Source of the DNA: Proteromonas lacertae
Lineage: Eukaryota; Sar; Bigyra; Opalinata; Proteromonadidae
Reading direction: 5' to 3'
Assembly (NCBI GenBank): GCA_002245135.1
Contig: NGBS01000879.1
Coordinates: 124,001 to 188,000 of the forward strand
Length of the DNA stretch: 64,000 nt
Shown piece by piece: positions 23,107 through 35,089 of the stretch. The number at the start of each line of letters is the position of its first letter. Position 1 is the first letter of the stretch. The notes beneath the pieces were generated by a model, which saw nothing but the letters and a program-made list of their open reading frames with translations, was not told where the DNA came from and did no database searches. The translations under genes were made by a program, and so were the position numbers.

Positions 23107-23598
23107 TTTAATATATGTATTTTTAAATGTATTGTTTTTGTTTAAAAAATATTAACTTCATAACAATAAAGAAAATTACAAATCTATCTGAAAACCATCA
23201 TCTTTACCTTATATCATTCGGCAATCTATTGAATTATATGTGAGAATTAATTCTAATGAAATTTATAGAAGTAATAAACAACAATTTAGAAAAAAAACTA
23301 AGATTGATTTTTGAGAACTAGGATCTCGTCAGTTATTGATGAAACTAAGAGAGATGCTGTCTCAGATAATAATCAAAAGAATTGCAATGTATATATACCT
23401 AAATCACTTAATAACCATCATTCTATCTATTTATACTTCTTATTCCCATCTTATTAACCATCATTTCTTGAAAAATGCAACTTATTTGATCAACAACATT
23501 CTCATTCTCTCATATTTCGAAATGATAAAAACCACATCTCAAACATTCTTCAAACTATAATTCTGCCCTATCATACTACTCTAATTCTACCTCAAATC
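23107..23598. other. Intergenic AT-rich spacer
   Basis: About 490 bp between convergent genes. A 74-codon ORF at 23336-23560 is low-complexity and unsupported. No other signal seen. Confidence 0.4.
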
Positions 23599-25068
23599 TC
23601 ATTTCAGATTATCTAATATGTTTGCAAATAACAATTCAAATTTATCCAAATCAACCTTCATATTGAAATGACTAAAGCTTTGACACATCAAATTATAATA
23701 ATAATCACCAAACATAACGCTATGGCTATATATAATCAAATGAATCAATTTCTTATAAAAAGCAGCACTCTTCGGTAAGAATTCAATTATTGTACTACCT
23801 TTCCTCATGAAGAACATATTATATAATCCACCTCCATGACTTCCAATCAACACTTTTGCCTTATCCCAAAACTTTATCATCTCATCAACATCATTTTGAT
23901 ACTTTTTAGAATCATAAATAACTAAATGATAACCTGTATTATCCAGTAACTTCCTTATTTTATCCAATAATTCTTCTTCATTTAATATCCTTCTTCCTCT
24001 GTTAAAACTATTCGTATTTCTAGAAATATATACAACCATATTCACATTATTATATATTCCATTTTTATTATTATCGAATAAATAAGGCAATTTAAATAAA
24101 TATTGACTTCTTTGCCATAAATAAGGATGCATTGTTGGACAATAACAAGGAATGATTAATTCTTCAGCATATACAGCCACATGGTCAGTTCCAATCAACC
24201 TCGATGAATCAATACCAATTCTATTATATAACTTCTCCACAATTGGAAATTTCGATCTTTTTAAACCAATATAAAATTTGACATTTTCATCTTTTATATA
24301 ATCTTCAATTTGTACTATCTTTGGTATGACACTATCTAAGAAATGTTGAAATGAATATCCTTCTGGAGTTACTAAATATACCAATTTACCTTTAATATGT
24401 GGTTCTACATCATGATCATTATCTGGTATTGAAATAGTATTACTATATATTCCACAACTAAATCCTCTCTTTATTGCACTGTCTTTGATTATATCTACAT
24501 AACCAATTAAATTCTTTTGTTCGTATATAACTCTGTACAATGTGTCATTTTTACATTTTAATGTTTCACAACAGTTTGGTAAATACTGATATAAATGATT
24601 TGTTAAACTTTTACACATTTCTACATTACATTTCTTTTTGTTTTTTAGACTACTTTTGTAGAATTTTGATTCTACAAATTCTGGTTCTTCATTTATTGGT
24701 GGTGGTAAAACATATGCAGGATATGTATATTTTAGCTTTTTCACAAACTTGGAGGGTAAATTGTCAGTTATTTCTTCTGGTAGTATTCTCAACATAGCAT
24801 CTATTTTTGTGTTGTTCTTTTGTGGTATTTTTGATATTAAATGTTGACTTTCAACTTCATTTCCTTCATTTTTGGCTTTGTTTATTTCCCCATTATTAAT
24901 TGGTTTATTCTCTTTTATTTGTGTATCAAAAACTGTTGGCCTTATTATTTCCTTTGAATCATCTGTATGTATTGTTTTTACTCTAATTTCGAATGATATG
25001 ATGTTTTTCATCATATAGAACTGTGTTAACAACATCATAACAATTATTAACATACAACACTTTTTCAT
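23599..25068 (-). CDS. Glycosyltransferase family 61 (DUF563-like), type II membrane protein
   Basis: Single-exon ORF of 489 residues. The N-terminus is a signal anchor (MLIIVMMLLTQFYMM within residues 6-25), then a disordered stem. The catalytic region shows the GT61 pattern: LVYLVTPEGYSFQHFLDSVIPKIVQ, ELIIPCYCPTMHPYLW, MVVYISRNTNSFNRGRRILNEEEL, and the signature KAKVLIGSHGGGLYNMFFMRKGSTIIEFLP. Family members are Golgi/ER beta-1,2-xylosyl-, arabinosyl- or O-GlcNAc (EOGT) transferases using nucleotide sugars; the acceptor here cannot be predicted. Lacking introns is unusual in this window. Confidence 0.83.
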   Translation of the reverse strand: MKKCCMLIIVMMLLTQFYMMKNIISFEIRVKTIHTDDSKEIIRPTVFDTQIKENKPINNGEINKAKNEGNEVESQHLISKIPQKNNTKIDAMLRILPEEITDNLPSKFVKKLKYTYPAYVLPPPINEEPEFVESKFYKSSLKNKKKCNVEMCKSLTNHLYQYLPNCCETLKCKNDTLYRVIYEQKNLIGYVDIIKDSAIKRGFSCGIYSNTISIPDNDHDVEPHIKGKLVYLVTPEGYSFQHFLDSVIPKIVQIEDYIKDENVKFYIGLKRSKFPIVEKLYNRIGIDSSRLIGTDHVAVYAEELIIPCYCPTMHPYLWQRSQYLFKLPYLFDNNKNGIYNNVNMVVYISRNTNSFNRGRRILNEEELLDKIRKLLDNTGYHLVIYDSKKYQNDVDEMIKFWDKAKVLIGSHGGGLYNMFFMRKGSTIIEFLPKSAAFYKKLIHLIIYSHSVMFGDYYYNLMCQSFSHFNMKVDLDKFELLFANILDNLK

Positions 25069-25188
25069 AATTTGTCTCTAATCATCTAAAATTCAGTTTT
25101 ATATTAATTGCCAAGATCTGTTACAAACCCAAAAAAACAAAAATAAAAAAATAGATACAAATAGTAGATTAATATTAATGGTAATATA

Positions 25189-28100
25189 TTAACGACTAAG
25201 ATACTTGACATATTTCACGGTTAATAGAGTTATAATGAAGAAAGCTAGAATGTAAATCCATAATCCCATAGCCCACAGCCATCGAGTATCATAATTCATT
25301 CCAATGATGTTCCGAATATAATAATCTATTGTTACAGTCATAGGACCTTCTGGCCTAGGAATTGTGATTGTAGGACAATCTGCACCTGTACAATGAAACT
25401 CACTTGCTACTATAGTTTGTAAAGTAAATTGAGTAGGATCGATATACCAAAATAGTTTCCAAGGGTATTTCAACGATGGTTTAGGAATTAAGAACCCAGC
25501 TAATATATTCCATAGGTTAATAACAATTGAAGCTAACATTGTACCAATCTGAAGGTTTGGGGCTAAATAACTAAACATAAATCCAGTTATAGCACAAAAA
25601 TACAACCATGAAAAAACAATCATCATAAAAAATCCAACATTTCCTAAATTCCCATCTAATCCAACCATTGGATAGAAAATGCAAGTAAATAAAGACCCAA
25701 AGAACAAAGTGAAGGGTAATTCCACTAGTAATATTGATATTACATAAGCTGAACTGTCATACATTTTTAATATTGTTTCTCTATATATTAAAGGTCTTTC
25801 TTCTACTAACATTGGTAACATTCCCATCATTGCATTTAAACCTAAAAATAGTATTCCCATAAACATAGATGCTAACTTTGATTGAACACCAGCTTGATTT
25901 GATGTTTGAATCTATTTGTATAAAAATCATAATTATACATTGAAGAAAACAATTCCAGTCATTAATGAAACAATAAATATTGTGATTAATCTTGATATGT
26001 TGAAATCTTCTTTTCTCCAATAATCACGAGCTGTTCTTATCAATAAATAATACAATTGTTGAAAGAAATTCAATTTATTGATTTGATTAATTTCACCTCC
26101 TTCTTGACGAAGAACTTCAATTTCATCCATTTCTTCAGCATATATTGTTGAATCTAAATATTTCTCATTGAATTGAATTCTTTCATCTTCTCCTTCTTCT
26201 TCATGGTTTATACCAGCTCCAGTTATATTTAACATCCAAGATGCTATATTACCAACATCTGGCGGTTGATGTTCTTCTGGTAATATATTTCTGAAATAAT
26301 CTCTTAATTTATCACAATTTTCACCAATTGGACCAAAATAAACAACTTTTCCACCTCTTTCTAATAATACAACATCACTAAACAGAGAGAATATCTATAA
26401 TTATTATATAAGCGTAAATATATATATATATATATATATACTTCTTCACTTGGTTGATGGATAGTACAAAGGATAGTTCTTCCTGTAGCAGCTACTCTCT
26501 GTAAAACTTGAACTACTAATAAAGCACTATTTGTATCTAAACCTGTTGTTGGTTCATCAAGAAATAGTATTGAAGGATTTGCAACTAATTCTATTCCTAT
26601 CATAATTATCTTTCTCAAACCAGTTGGTAAACCTTCACCTACCTTACCTATAACCATGTTTCTATAATCATTCAAACCCAACAACTATTCAAATATATTA
26701 CTCTACAATTGGTATTAAATACTTTTATTGTATCTTCCACAAAACTCTTGATAGTTGTCTGATCTGTTTTACTATCTAATCTATTTACAGCACTAAACAT
26801 CAACGCTTCATATACAGTTTCATATATTGGCAAAGTATCTTGCTGTTCAACATAACCACTTACTTTATATAATGTACTTTTATCTAATTCAATTCCATTC
26901 AAATAACTTTTACCAGTTATTTTACCTTTTGTTTTCCTTAATGCTATAACATCTAACAGAGTTGTTTTACCAGCACCACTAGCACCCATTAAAGCAGTAA
27001 GTTGTCCTGGTTTTACAAAACCACTTATACCATTCAATAATACTTTGCTTGTTTCACCATTTTCATTTCGTTTTATTGGAACAGTATAATGAATGTCACT
27101 GAATGATATTGATAAATGAGGAAATGGAATTGTTGGATTTTCTGAACTTGCACTTGCAGTTGATAAATGTTCAGATTGTTCTTCTTTACTAACTTCATGA
27201 ACTTCAATACTTTTTACATTTTTACTCTATAAAAAAAAGTATAAATATATAATATATTAAAATTACGTGTGGAAATGGATCATGTGGAACAAAAGTAACA
27301 GCAAACATTTGTAACAAAATAAATATAAGATGTTGTCCCATTAATATAACTATAGAATAAATTATCCAATTAAAATCTGTTGGAAAATCATAAGCATTCA
27401 GATACACCTCTCCTCGAGTTAAACCTGTATCACCATATGGTTCATCATATTCACTACTTTTAAATTCATTTATAGCTAAAGACTTCATTGCATAATTAAA
27501 TGGAGTAATATAATAAATCCAAATAAAGGCCATTTTTATATCACTTTTTGTTAAGAAAAAACCACCAAATACTAACATAAAAAATAGAATCACTGATAAA
27601 GCGGCATGAGCTTGGTTCTTATCACTTGTGAAGTAAATAATAGCTCTAAAAAAAGAATTCATAGCACAACATAACAGAAATATAATTATTATGAAATACA
27701 AATAATGTATTCCATTATCACTTCTTGTTAAAGTTGCCATCAAATACATTATTGAACAGAATATTATTACTTCCAAAACAATTATTGGGTATTGAACTAT
27801 TGTACTGCATAGAACATATAACCAAGATGGATAAAAACCAGCTTGTTTTTCTTTATATAAAACACTTCTCTGATCTACTAAACTATCAATTTGAGAAAAA
27901 TAACTCATTGCTAAAAATAGTGCTGTTAAATTAATTACACCAAATCGAACAACATAATTATTACTATCAATCTATTCATTTATAATATTGTTATATATAT
28001 ATATATATATATATACTCCAAAGAATATCCATCCAAATATCAAACCCATTACAACTGCTTGAATAACTCTTGCTGTACTAAATAATTTATCACGAACTAC

Positions 28101-30040
28101 TAATTGCCATTGTCTGGAGAGTGTAAGTAAGAATAAAGAAAACAAATTTCTTGGATATTTCTTATTATAATATTCTTCATTGAAAACTTGAGACAATGCT
28201 CTTGTAATTGAATCAAAATTTGATACACTCATTTTACTTGATTCTTTCGTTTCTATTATACAAATTATCAAACACAATATCTACTTTCATTAATTCCTAC
28301 ACTTCTTAAAACTGATGCAGATGGTTGATGGTTTAATGATGATAAACTAGGTGTTATATTAGAATACTTATATCTTACCTTCTAGAAAAAGTAATTACAT
28401 TATCAGGTGATATATTTGGAGTTATTGTTGTGGTTGTTTGTCCATCACTCTTTACTTCTGATTCACTCGGACCATTCTATTTATTCATCACTATATTACT
28501 CAATATATACATTATGATTTGATTCAAGAAATATTTCATGCATTTCTTCAGCTGATGGAGGGATAAAAACATTATTAGAACTATTACTCTGATAGGTAGT
28601 ATTTGAATTGTATATTGAAACATTTGTGAATGAATAATTAACTGATTGTTGTTGTTGTTTTGATTTAGGTGGATTATATGAATGAGAAGTTGTTGTCGCT
28701 GATGTGATTGAAGACGAATTAGAATTTGATGATGAATAAAATGTTGAACTTTCTATACTTTCAGAATAATTCTTATATTTCTTTCTTCCTTCTTCACTAC
28801 ACAAATCAATTAAAAATGAGCCTAAATCTTTATTGGATGGTCGAAAATAACCTAAATTATTGAAATATTCTTCACATTTATCACTTTTACCATTATATAT
28901 TACATAACCATCTTCAATTAACATTAATTTATCAAATAACAGAATTGTAGATGGTTCTGGTTGTAAAAGACAACAGATTAATACACTTTGAAACGATTTA
29001 CATAATAAAGTTAAATATTTTATAATATCATGAGTTACTGCACTATCTAAACCAGTACTGATCTTATCAAATATCATTACTCGGAAATTGCCCAATAACA
29101 TTTCACCTAAACATAATCTTCTTAATTCTCCACCACTTAAACCTCTCATTTCACTATTACCAACTATTGTGTTTTTACAATTTGTTAATCCTAATATTTG
29201 GATTATTAAATCTGGATTTTCCTTAAATAATTCCTATTTCATAAACATATAATTCATTAATTAACATACTTTTAAATTACTGCTATAACTATTATATACT
29301 GTTCCATTTGAACATTTATTTGCATATTCTAAGATTTCTTTTACTGTCAATACTGCATATTCTCTATCTAATTGACCTACAAATGATCTATATCTCTGCC
29401 AATATAAATCTTTTATATCTTCATTATTATACCTATACAAAAATATTAACTATTAAAAAAATATATTCTATATACAATATTGATCCATATTCATGTGGTA
29501 ATAATCCAGCTAATAATTTCAAAAATGTAGTAGTTCCTGAAGAAGGAGGACCTAATATCTATTCCATAAATAATTATTATATTTTTATTTTATTTTTACT
29601 ATTGTTGATTCACCTTCTACAAAATATCCAGTGATTGGATGAATTATTTCTTTTTTCACCATTTTCTTTTCTTTTTTCATGAATTCTATTATATTTATTA
29701 CATATCTTAATAAATTTGGATTATCAGGTTTATTACTAACATTTTCAATTGTTAACACCTTATAATTTAAATTTTCATATTTGAATAGTTTTTTATTATC
29801 ATGAGGAAAGTAATGACTTATTTCATTAATAAAATTTTCCACACTACTTGATAATAAATCACTTAAAGGAGATATTTCTATTGTAGAGTGTGTTGATGAT
29901 ATTTCTGATTCTATTGATTGTGAGTCATCAGAAGAACTAATATTGTCTGAATTTGAACTATCTGTTGAATTATCTAGTTCTCTTTGCTGTGCTGATTCTT
30001 CATCCTCTTCTTTCCTTTCTTCTACATGCTCTAAATTCAT
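25189..30040 (-). CDS. Full-size ABCG (PDR-type) transporter
   Basis: Twelve exons: 30040-29600, 29558-29476, 29432-29270, 29233-28511, 28476-28399, 28381-28285, 28252-28017, 27971-27267, 27226-26723, 26684-26442, 26394-25939, 25911-25189. The sum is 4,452 nt, 1,483 residues, with all phases closing. The reverse order NBD-TMD-NBD-TMD is ABCG/PDR type. NBD1 has a degenerate Walker A (GPPSSGTTT, the Lys is Thr), signature LSGGELRR and a Walker B with Lys after Asp (MIFDKISTGLD). NBD2 is canonical (GASGAGKTT; FLDEPTTGLD; IHQPSEE). Each TMD has about six hydrophobic segments. One nonconsensus ATP site resembles fungal PDR pumps. PDR transporters export lipids and xenobiotics across the plasma membrane. 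The 17-nt intron 28382-28398 is the only model detail in doubt. Confidence 0.87.
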
Positions 30041-30339
30041 TTAAATATTATAAGTATAAATTAGAAATTGGGATGACTAGAAAAAATCCTTTCAAAATTC
30101 GAGCTTTTTCTGTAGATTTGATCAAAATAGAATTTAAAAATTGATTATAAATGCTTGCATAGTGACTTTTTCATATTAATAATTTGAAAACATTTTATTT
30201 GTGTATAATTGAAGAGATTAAAATCATAAATAACATTATGAGTTGATTATTTGCTTTATTGCTGTTTTTATTTCATATTAGAAACTAAAAATAATTCAAA
30301 CACAATAATAATAATCTCATTAATCATGTAATTAACTAA

Positions 30340-31323
30340 TTAATTATTATTATCTTCTTTATTTATCTCATTCACTGGCTTTATTCTCAATAAAGATAAT
30401 CGAAAATCAGATATACAAATACCTCTTATTACGTATGGATTATTAATATAATCTTTTATGTCTATTTCTCTCAAAGGAATCATGGATGCTTCTCTACATA
30501 AATTCTATTTAATAATAATAATAAACAAATAAATACTTTTATATCACTCCCACTCCAACCTTCAGTCAGTTTCGATATTTCTAAATAATCATTTTCACTC
30601 ATTATTACATCAAGCCCTTTTAGAAAGTGTTTTATCATTTCTTTTCTTGATTCTATACTTGGATAGTCTACAAATATATGTCGATTGAATCTTCTTAGTA
30701 TTGCTTCATCTATATCATTCAAACGATTTGTAGCTCCAATTATGATTATTAATTCATTACTGTTTATTTTACTCAACTATTATTATATTTAATTCTAATA
30801 GTACTTGAATTAATAATTCACAGATTATTCTTCTTGTATTTGAATCATCTTTACTATTTCTTTTACTACATAAGCTGTCCAATTCATCTATGAATATTAT
30901 GCAAGGGCTCTTCCTCTTTGCTTCTTCAAATATTTCTCTTATTCTTTTCTCACTCTCACCACACCATTTGGATATACAATTACTTCCACAGATTTCAAAA
31001 CATGGCCATTGAGTTTCACTACATACTGCTTTCGCTAATAAACTCTTACCTGTACCTGGAGGACCATATAATAATATAGAAGATTGAATCTCTCGACAAC
31101 CTACAAATAACTCATTAGGTAAAACACATGGAAGTACACAACTCTCATATAAAGCTTCTTTTGCCTATTATTATCTTAATTTATATTCTACTTCAGTATT
31201 TCCCACAATATCATCCCAGTTTATATTATAAACATTCTTCATGCTCAGCCTTTTTTCTAATGATTTACTCTTTGAAGAACATGGTGAAAATGTCTCAGAT
31301 TTTGGACTGCTTTGATAATTCAT
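30340..31323 (-). CDS. Compact AAA ATPase of the meiotic clade (spastin/fidgetin/katanin-like)
   Basis: Four exons (31323-31192, 31164-30805, 30776-30537, 30504-30340; introns 27, 28 and 32 nt) give only 298 residues. NINWDDIVGNTEAKEALYE is the family entry, then Walker A GPPGTGKS, pore-loop region SNCISKWCGESEKRIREIFEEA, Walker B CIIFIDELDS, sensor/arginine-finger region GATNRLNDIDEAILRRFNRHIFVDYP, and the C-terminal small domain with LTEGWSGSDIKNLCREASMIPLRE. These signatures match spastin, fidgetin-like and katanin p60 rather than proteasomal or NSF AAAs. No MIT or microtubule-binding N-domain: the N-terminus is just ~30 Ser-rich residues, shorter than known severing enzymes. It is divergent from the aminotransferase gene. 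Confidence 0.82.
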
Positions 31324-31764
31324 TCAAAAAACAAAAAAAGTGATCAAGCCAAAATTAAAAGCTTGAATGATAGAAATTATTATTTATTGAATAGATATTG
31401 GAATGAGTGAAAAAGGATTGAAATATTAATAGAAGAATTAAAAGAATATCATCCATTAAAAGAAATAGATAAACTAGGAAATGAATTAAATGAAGATGAG
31501 TTAAAATTAATGGTAGAAAATAAAGATGTATTTAAAGATTTAGAAGAATACAGTGAATAATAATTATAATAATAAGATGATAATAAAGAATACTACACCT
31601 TGTTGTTTAATTTTTTGATTTATATATCAGTTATTGTATTATTATTGATATATTTGATGTTTTTATTATTTAGAATGCACAGTTTGCGATAATAAAAGAA
31701 TTACATAATCTTTACATTGTCATTGTCATTTTTATCAGTTACACAAGTATCTTTTTTTGAAGAG
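31324..31764. other. Region between AAA and aminotransferase genes with possible small or broken gene
   Basis: A TCAAGCCAAAA motif at 31344-31354 suggests a promoter firing right. A short coding-like run follows (EELKEYHPLKEIDKLGNELN... to a TAA near 31558). Further on, after a TAG acceptor near 31674, CTVCDNKRIT and, past a TAA, HCHCHFYQL hint at a broken RING-like finger. Evidence is too weak to call a gene. Confidence 0.3.
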
Positions 31765-33395
31765 ATGTATTGCAAAATCGGAAGATGTATACACTTTGAA
31801 TTTAAAGTATCTAGGTTTTTCAACTCGTGCCATTAATATAAATACCATCAATCCATATGTATATCTCCAAATTATTAATATATTAGGTTCGTAAAGCAGA
31901 ATATGCTGTTAGAGGGGTAGTACCAGGAAAAGCTGATGAGTATCAAAAAGCTTTGAATGATGGAGTAAAATTGCCTTTTAAAAAACTAATTCGTTGTAAT
32001 ATAGGTAATCCACAAGTATATTTTCACTTTTTTATATTCTATTAAATAGTCTCTTGAACAGACTCCAATATCCTACCTTACGAAGAGTTCTTGCTGTCGT
32101 TAATTGTCCTGAATTACTCAAACATCCTGATTTATTCCCAGCTGATGTAATGAAACGTAGTGAATTATACTTAAGGAATATCCCTGGAGGTGTCGGTGCA
32201 TATAGTCACTCACAAGGTGTAGAATATATAAGAAAAGAAGTATCTAATTTTATAACATCAAGAGATGGAGGCATTCAATGTAATCCAAGTAGTATATACC
32301 TTACAGATGGTGCATCAAGTGCAATCAAATCAATATTGAGTATAATCATATCAAAACCAAACTGATGGAATTATGATTCCAATTCCTCAATATCCTTTGT
32401 ATACAGCTTCAATTGCCTTATTCAACGCTACTCCAGTGAGTTATTACTTAAATGAAGAAAATGGATGGAGTTTAGACTTAAAAGAACTAGAAAGAAGTTA
32501 CAATGAAGCAAAGAAAAAAGGAATAGAAATAAAAGCAATAACAATAATAAACCCAGGTAATCCAACAGGACAAACCTTAACAGAGAATAATATGAAAGAG
32601 ATAGTTGACTTCTGTTACAAGAAACATATTTTAATATTAGCTGATGAAGTATATCAAGAGAATATTTGGAATAAAAATAAACCATTTCATTCATTTAAAA
32701 AGATTGCCAATTCAATGGGCAAAGAGATTAGTGACAATTTGGAGTTGGCATCATTTCATTCTACATCCAAAGGATTCTTTGGAGAGTATATTTTTTTATT
32801 GTATATATTTTGTATAGATGTGGTCATAGAGGAGGATATATGGAATTAATGAACTTTGATTCTCAAGTATTAGAACAAATATATAAAGTCGCTTCAATCT
32901 CATTGTGTAGTAATTTAGATGGTCAAGTTGCAATGGGAGTAATGGTAAACCCTCCAAAGAAAGGAGATGAATCATATGATAGTTATACTGAAGAAAAGAA
33001 CAACATTCTATCAGTATATATATATATATATATATATATAAATGTTATTAAAATAGTCATTAAAAAGAAGAGCAATAAAATTACAACAAAGTCTTAATGG
33101 AGTTGAAGGTATTAAATGTCAGCCAATTGATGGTGCTTTATACGCATTTCCAAGAATAGAAATACCAAAGAAAGCAGTAGAAGAAGCAAAGAGAAAGAAT
33201 CAACAAGCTGATGTGTTTTATTGTTTGGAATTATTGAATCAAACAGGTTTGGTTGTTGTTCCTGGTAGTGGCTTTGGACAAGTGGATGGTACTTTCCATT
33301 TTAGAACCACTATTTTACCACCTGAAAGAGAAATGGATGAAGTTAATAAGGCAATTAAGAAGTTCCATAGTGAATTTATGAGAAAATATAAGTAA
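31765..33395 (+). CDS. Alanine aminotransferase, with two single-base frame slips
   Basis: Six exons (31765-31786, 31815-31858, 31887-32015, 32050-32785, 32818-33013, 33057-33395). The family order is intact: INTINPYVRKAEYAVRG, RCNIGNPQ, NIPGGVGAYSHSQGVEYIRKEV, MIPIPQYPLYTA, IINPGNPTGQTL, the PLP-lysine region SFHSTSKGFFGE then CGHRGGYMEL, and VVPGSGFGQVDGTFHFRTTILP. Exon 4 contains two extra bases, near 32077 (…PISY then RRVLAVV one frame on) and near 32362 (ISKPN then DGIMIPIPQ one frame on). Removing two bases makes all phases close at 487 residues, the normal family length. The enzyme interconverts alanine/2-oxoglutarate and pyruvate/glutamate. Whether it is a young pseudogene, sequence error or recoded gene is open. 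Confidence 0.82.
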
Positions 33396-33489
33396 AAATT
33401 ATGTCTATAATTGTTGTGACAAATATATATGAGGGTTTTCTGTTTATTTTTAGATAATCACAAAATACAATGAAAAAAAGTAAAATAAA

Positions 33490-34468
33490 TCATACGATAT
33501 GAATCATTACCACAGATCTATTATACTTAATCAACGGCTGTTGTTCACTGTTAGGAATAACATCATCATTTATTGATAAAAAGAAATCATCATTATAATC
33601 ATAAGCAACCACTAGTAATGTTTTAATAACTTCATAAAATTGTGAACATAACATATTTTCATCGTATTTTCTCCTTAATTTAAATCCATCACTAAATCGA
33701 ATTTCTAACATCACTCCTGTTCCAGCTGGTTCTGGTGGCAATATATCCTTCATAATTTCATCACTAACATCTTTATTTCTCTTTATGGCTTTATTATTAC
33801 TTAATTCATAACCTTTAGTATTCTTCCAATCATCTTTCTTCTTCTTTTCTTCTTCTTCTTTATTCACTTCTACTGGTTTATTCGACTTTGTGTCCAGATT
33901 AAAATATCTTGGATTATATTCCATATCATCTGTGGCATACATATCAGGCAATCCACCTTCTACAGTAAATACACTATATCCATTCGATATTAAGGATGTT
34001 AAATAAGTTGATAAGTAGAAATCAGTTAAAATGAGTGGTCCTTCTGGTTTCAGACTATCAAATAAATACCAGGTATTATATAAATAACGCAGCGATAGCC
34101 AATGTGCAGCCCAATTACAAATAAAACCGCTAGAAATGATAGAAAAGAGTGATTTATACTTTTTTGTATCAATTCCTTTTGGCATTGTCCAAACTTCTAG
34201 TCTCAACCCTATGCTTTGCAATGCAAGTCTTAAAACATCCACTGAGAAATTCCCTGACTCATCTACATTGAATGATTCTTTAATTTTTGTATTAAGTAGA
34301 CCTTCTTCTTGCTCATCTAATTTATGAGCAAAATTCGCTAAATCAACCTACAAATAAGCAAAAATATCATACTTCGTTAAAATGTGGACCTTGAAGAACA
34401 TTATTTATACAATGCTTTCCACACATCAGATCCATCTTCTGATTTTCGAAATATATATATCTTGGCAT
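33490..34468 (-). CDS. Ataxin-3-like Josephin deubiquitinase with C-terminal UBX domain
   Basis: Two exons (34468-34373, 34347-33490; intron 25 nt) give 317 residues. Residues 8-27 contain the catalytic cysteine motif (DLMCGKHCINNVLQG). Later come ESGNFSVDVLRLALQSIGLRLEVW, the histidine region FICNWAAHWLSLRYL with NTWYLFDS, and YSVFTVEGGLPD closing the Josephin fold. A charged linker leads to a C-terminal ~80 residues resembling a UBX/ubiquitin-like fold (MLEIRFSDGFKLRRKYDENMLCSQFYEVIKTLL). Animal ataxin-3 has ubiquitin-interacting motifs and a poly-Q tail instead; here a UBX suggests direct p97/VCP docking. Likely acts in ubiquitin chain editing in protein quality control. Confidence 0.83.
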
Positions 34469-34698
34469 GAAGAAATAAGAAGAAATAGAATCAAGCTATT
34501 TCGAAAGTTTGAGTGTGTTTTATGTAAAGAAAACTGATTTTATCTTCAACCTTTTTATCATATGTCACTATTGTTGTGCTTTTGACATGGTTGATACATT
34601 ATTCATATCTTAATAGAATTAATTTCTAACAAAACACAGTACAGAGTTATTTATTCAGAAGATTTCAATAATATTATTTGTCTATTAGATTATTAATC

Positions 34699-35089
34699 TC
34701 AATTTCCTCCTGCCCTTAACTTATTTTCAAAAGCTTGTTTAAGTTCAGCTTCTAAAGCATCATTCTCTTTTTTGAGTTCATCAAATCTTGACTTTAATCT
34801 TTGACCTTCAGTTACAGCTTCGTTTCTCTATGCAAAAATGAATAAATGGAATAATAAATTTACCTTTTGTTTCAATGCATTTACAACTACAGTTTGTTTT
34901 TGTATATCCTTTTTGTATTGAGCAGTATCTTCTGGACGATCTACTTCACGACCAAATGTCACTAAAAAATATCAACGGTTACAATACATTGGTTCCACCA
35001 ACCATTTGGATCAAATACAAATAAGTTTCCTCCAAAATTGACTGTCACATAGAGTGATTCATCAATTGGTGGTATTTTAGCAACGTTTC
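34699..35089 (-). CDS. Small protein with C-terminal coiled coil, 5' exon unresolved
   Basis: Three visible exons (35089-34988, 34961-34864, 34827-34699; introns 26 and 36 nt). The first carries PPIDESLYVTVNFGGNLFVFDPNGWW, the second TFGREVDRPEDTAQYKKDIQKQ, and the last a leucine/charged coiled coil (RLKSRFDELKKENDALEAEL) ending RAGGN. Frame and introns are consistent from here to the TGA at 34699-34701. Upstream, an ATG near 35204 (MAVYEA) is the probable start but I could not find a splice pair that joins it in phase; the acceptor at 35090 would be CAG, unlike all other introns. No family recognised. Confidence 0.55.

Noticed and set aside
31660-31770. RING finger gene CTVC...HCHCHF
   Set aside because: An in-frame TAA and missing zinc ligands; too short to support a gene.
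31765-33395. Programmed +1 frameshifting at stop codons as in Euplotes
   Set aside because: One aminotransferase slip lies 11 codons upstream of the stop in that frame, judged by family conservation, so a stop-triggered mechanism does not explain it. Kept only as an open possibility for other sites.
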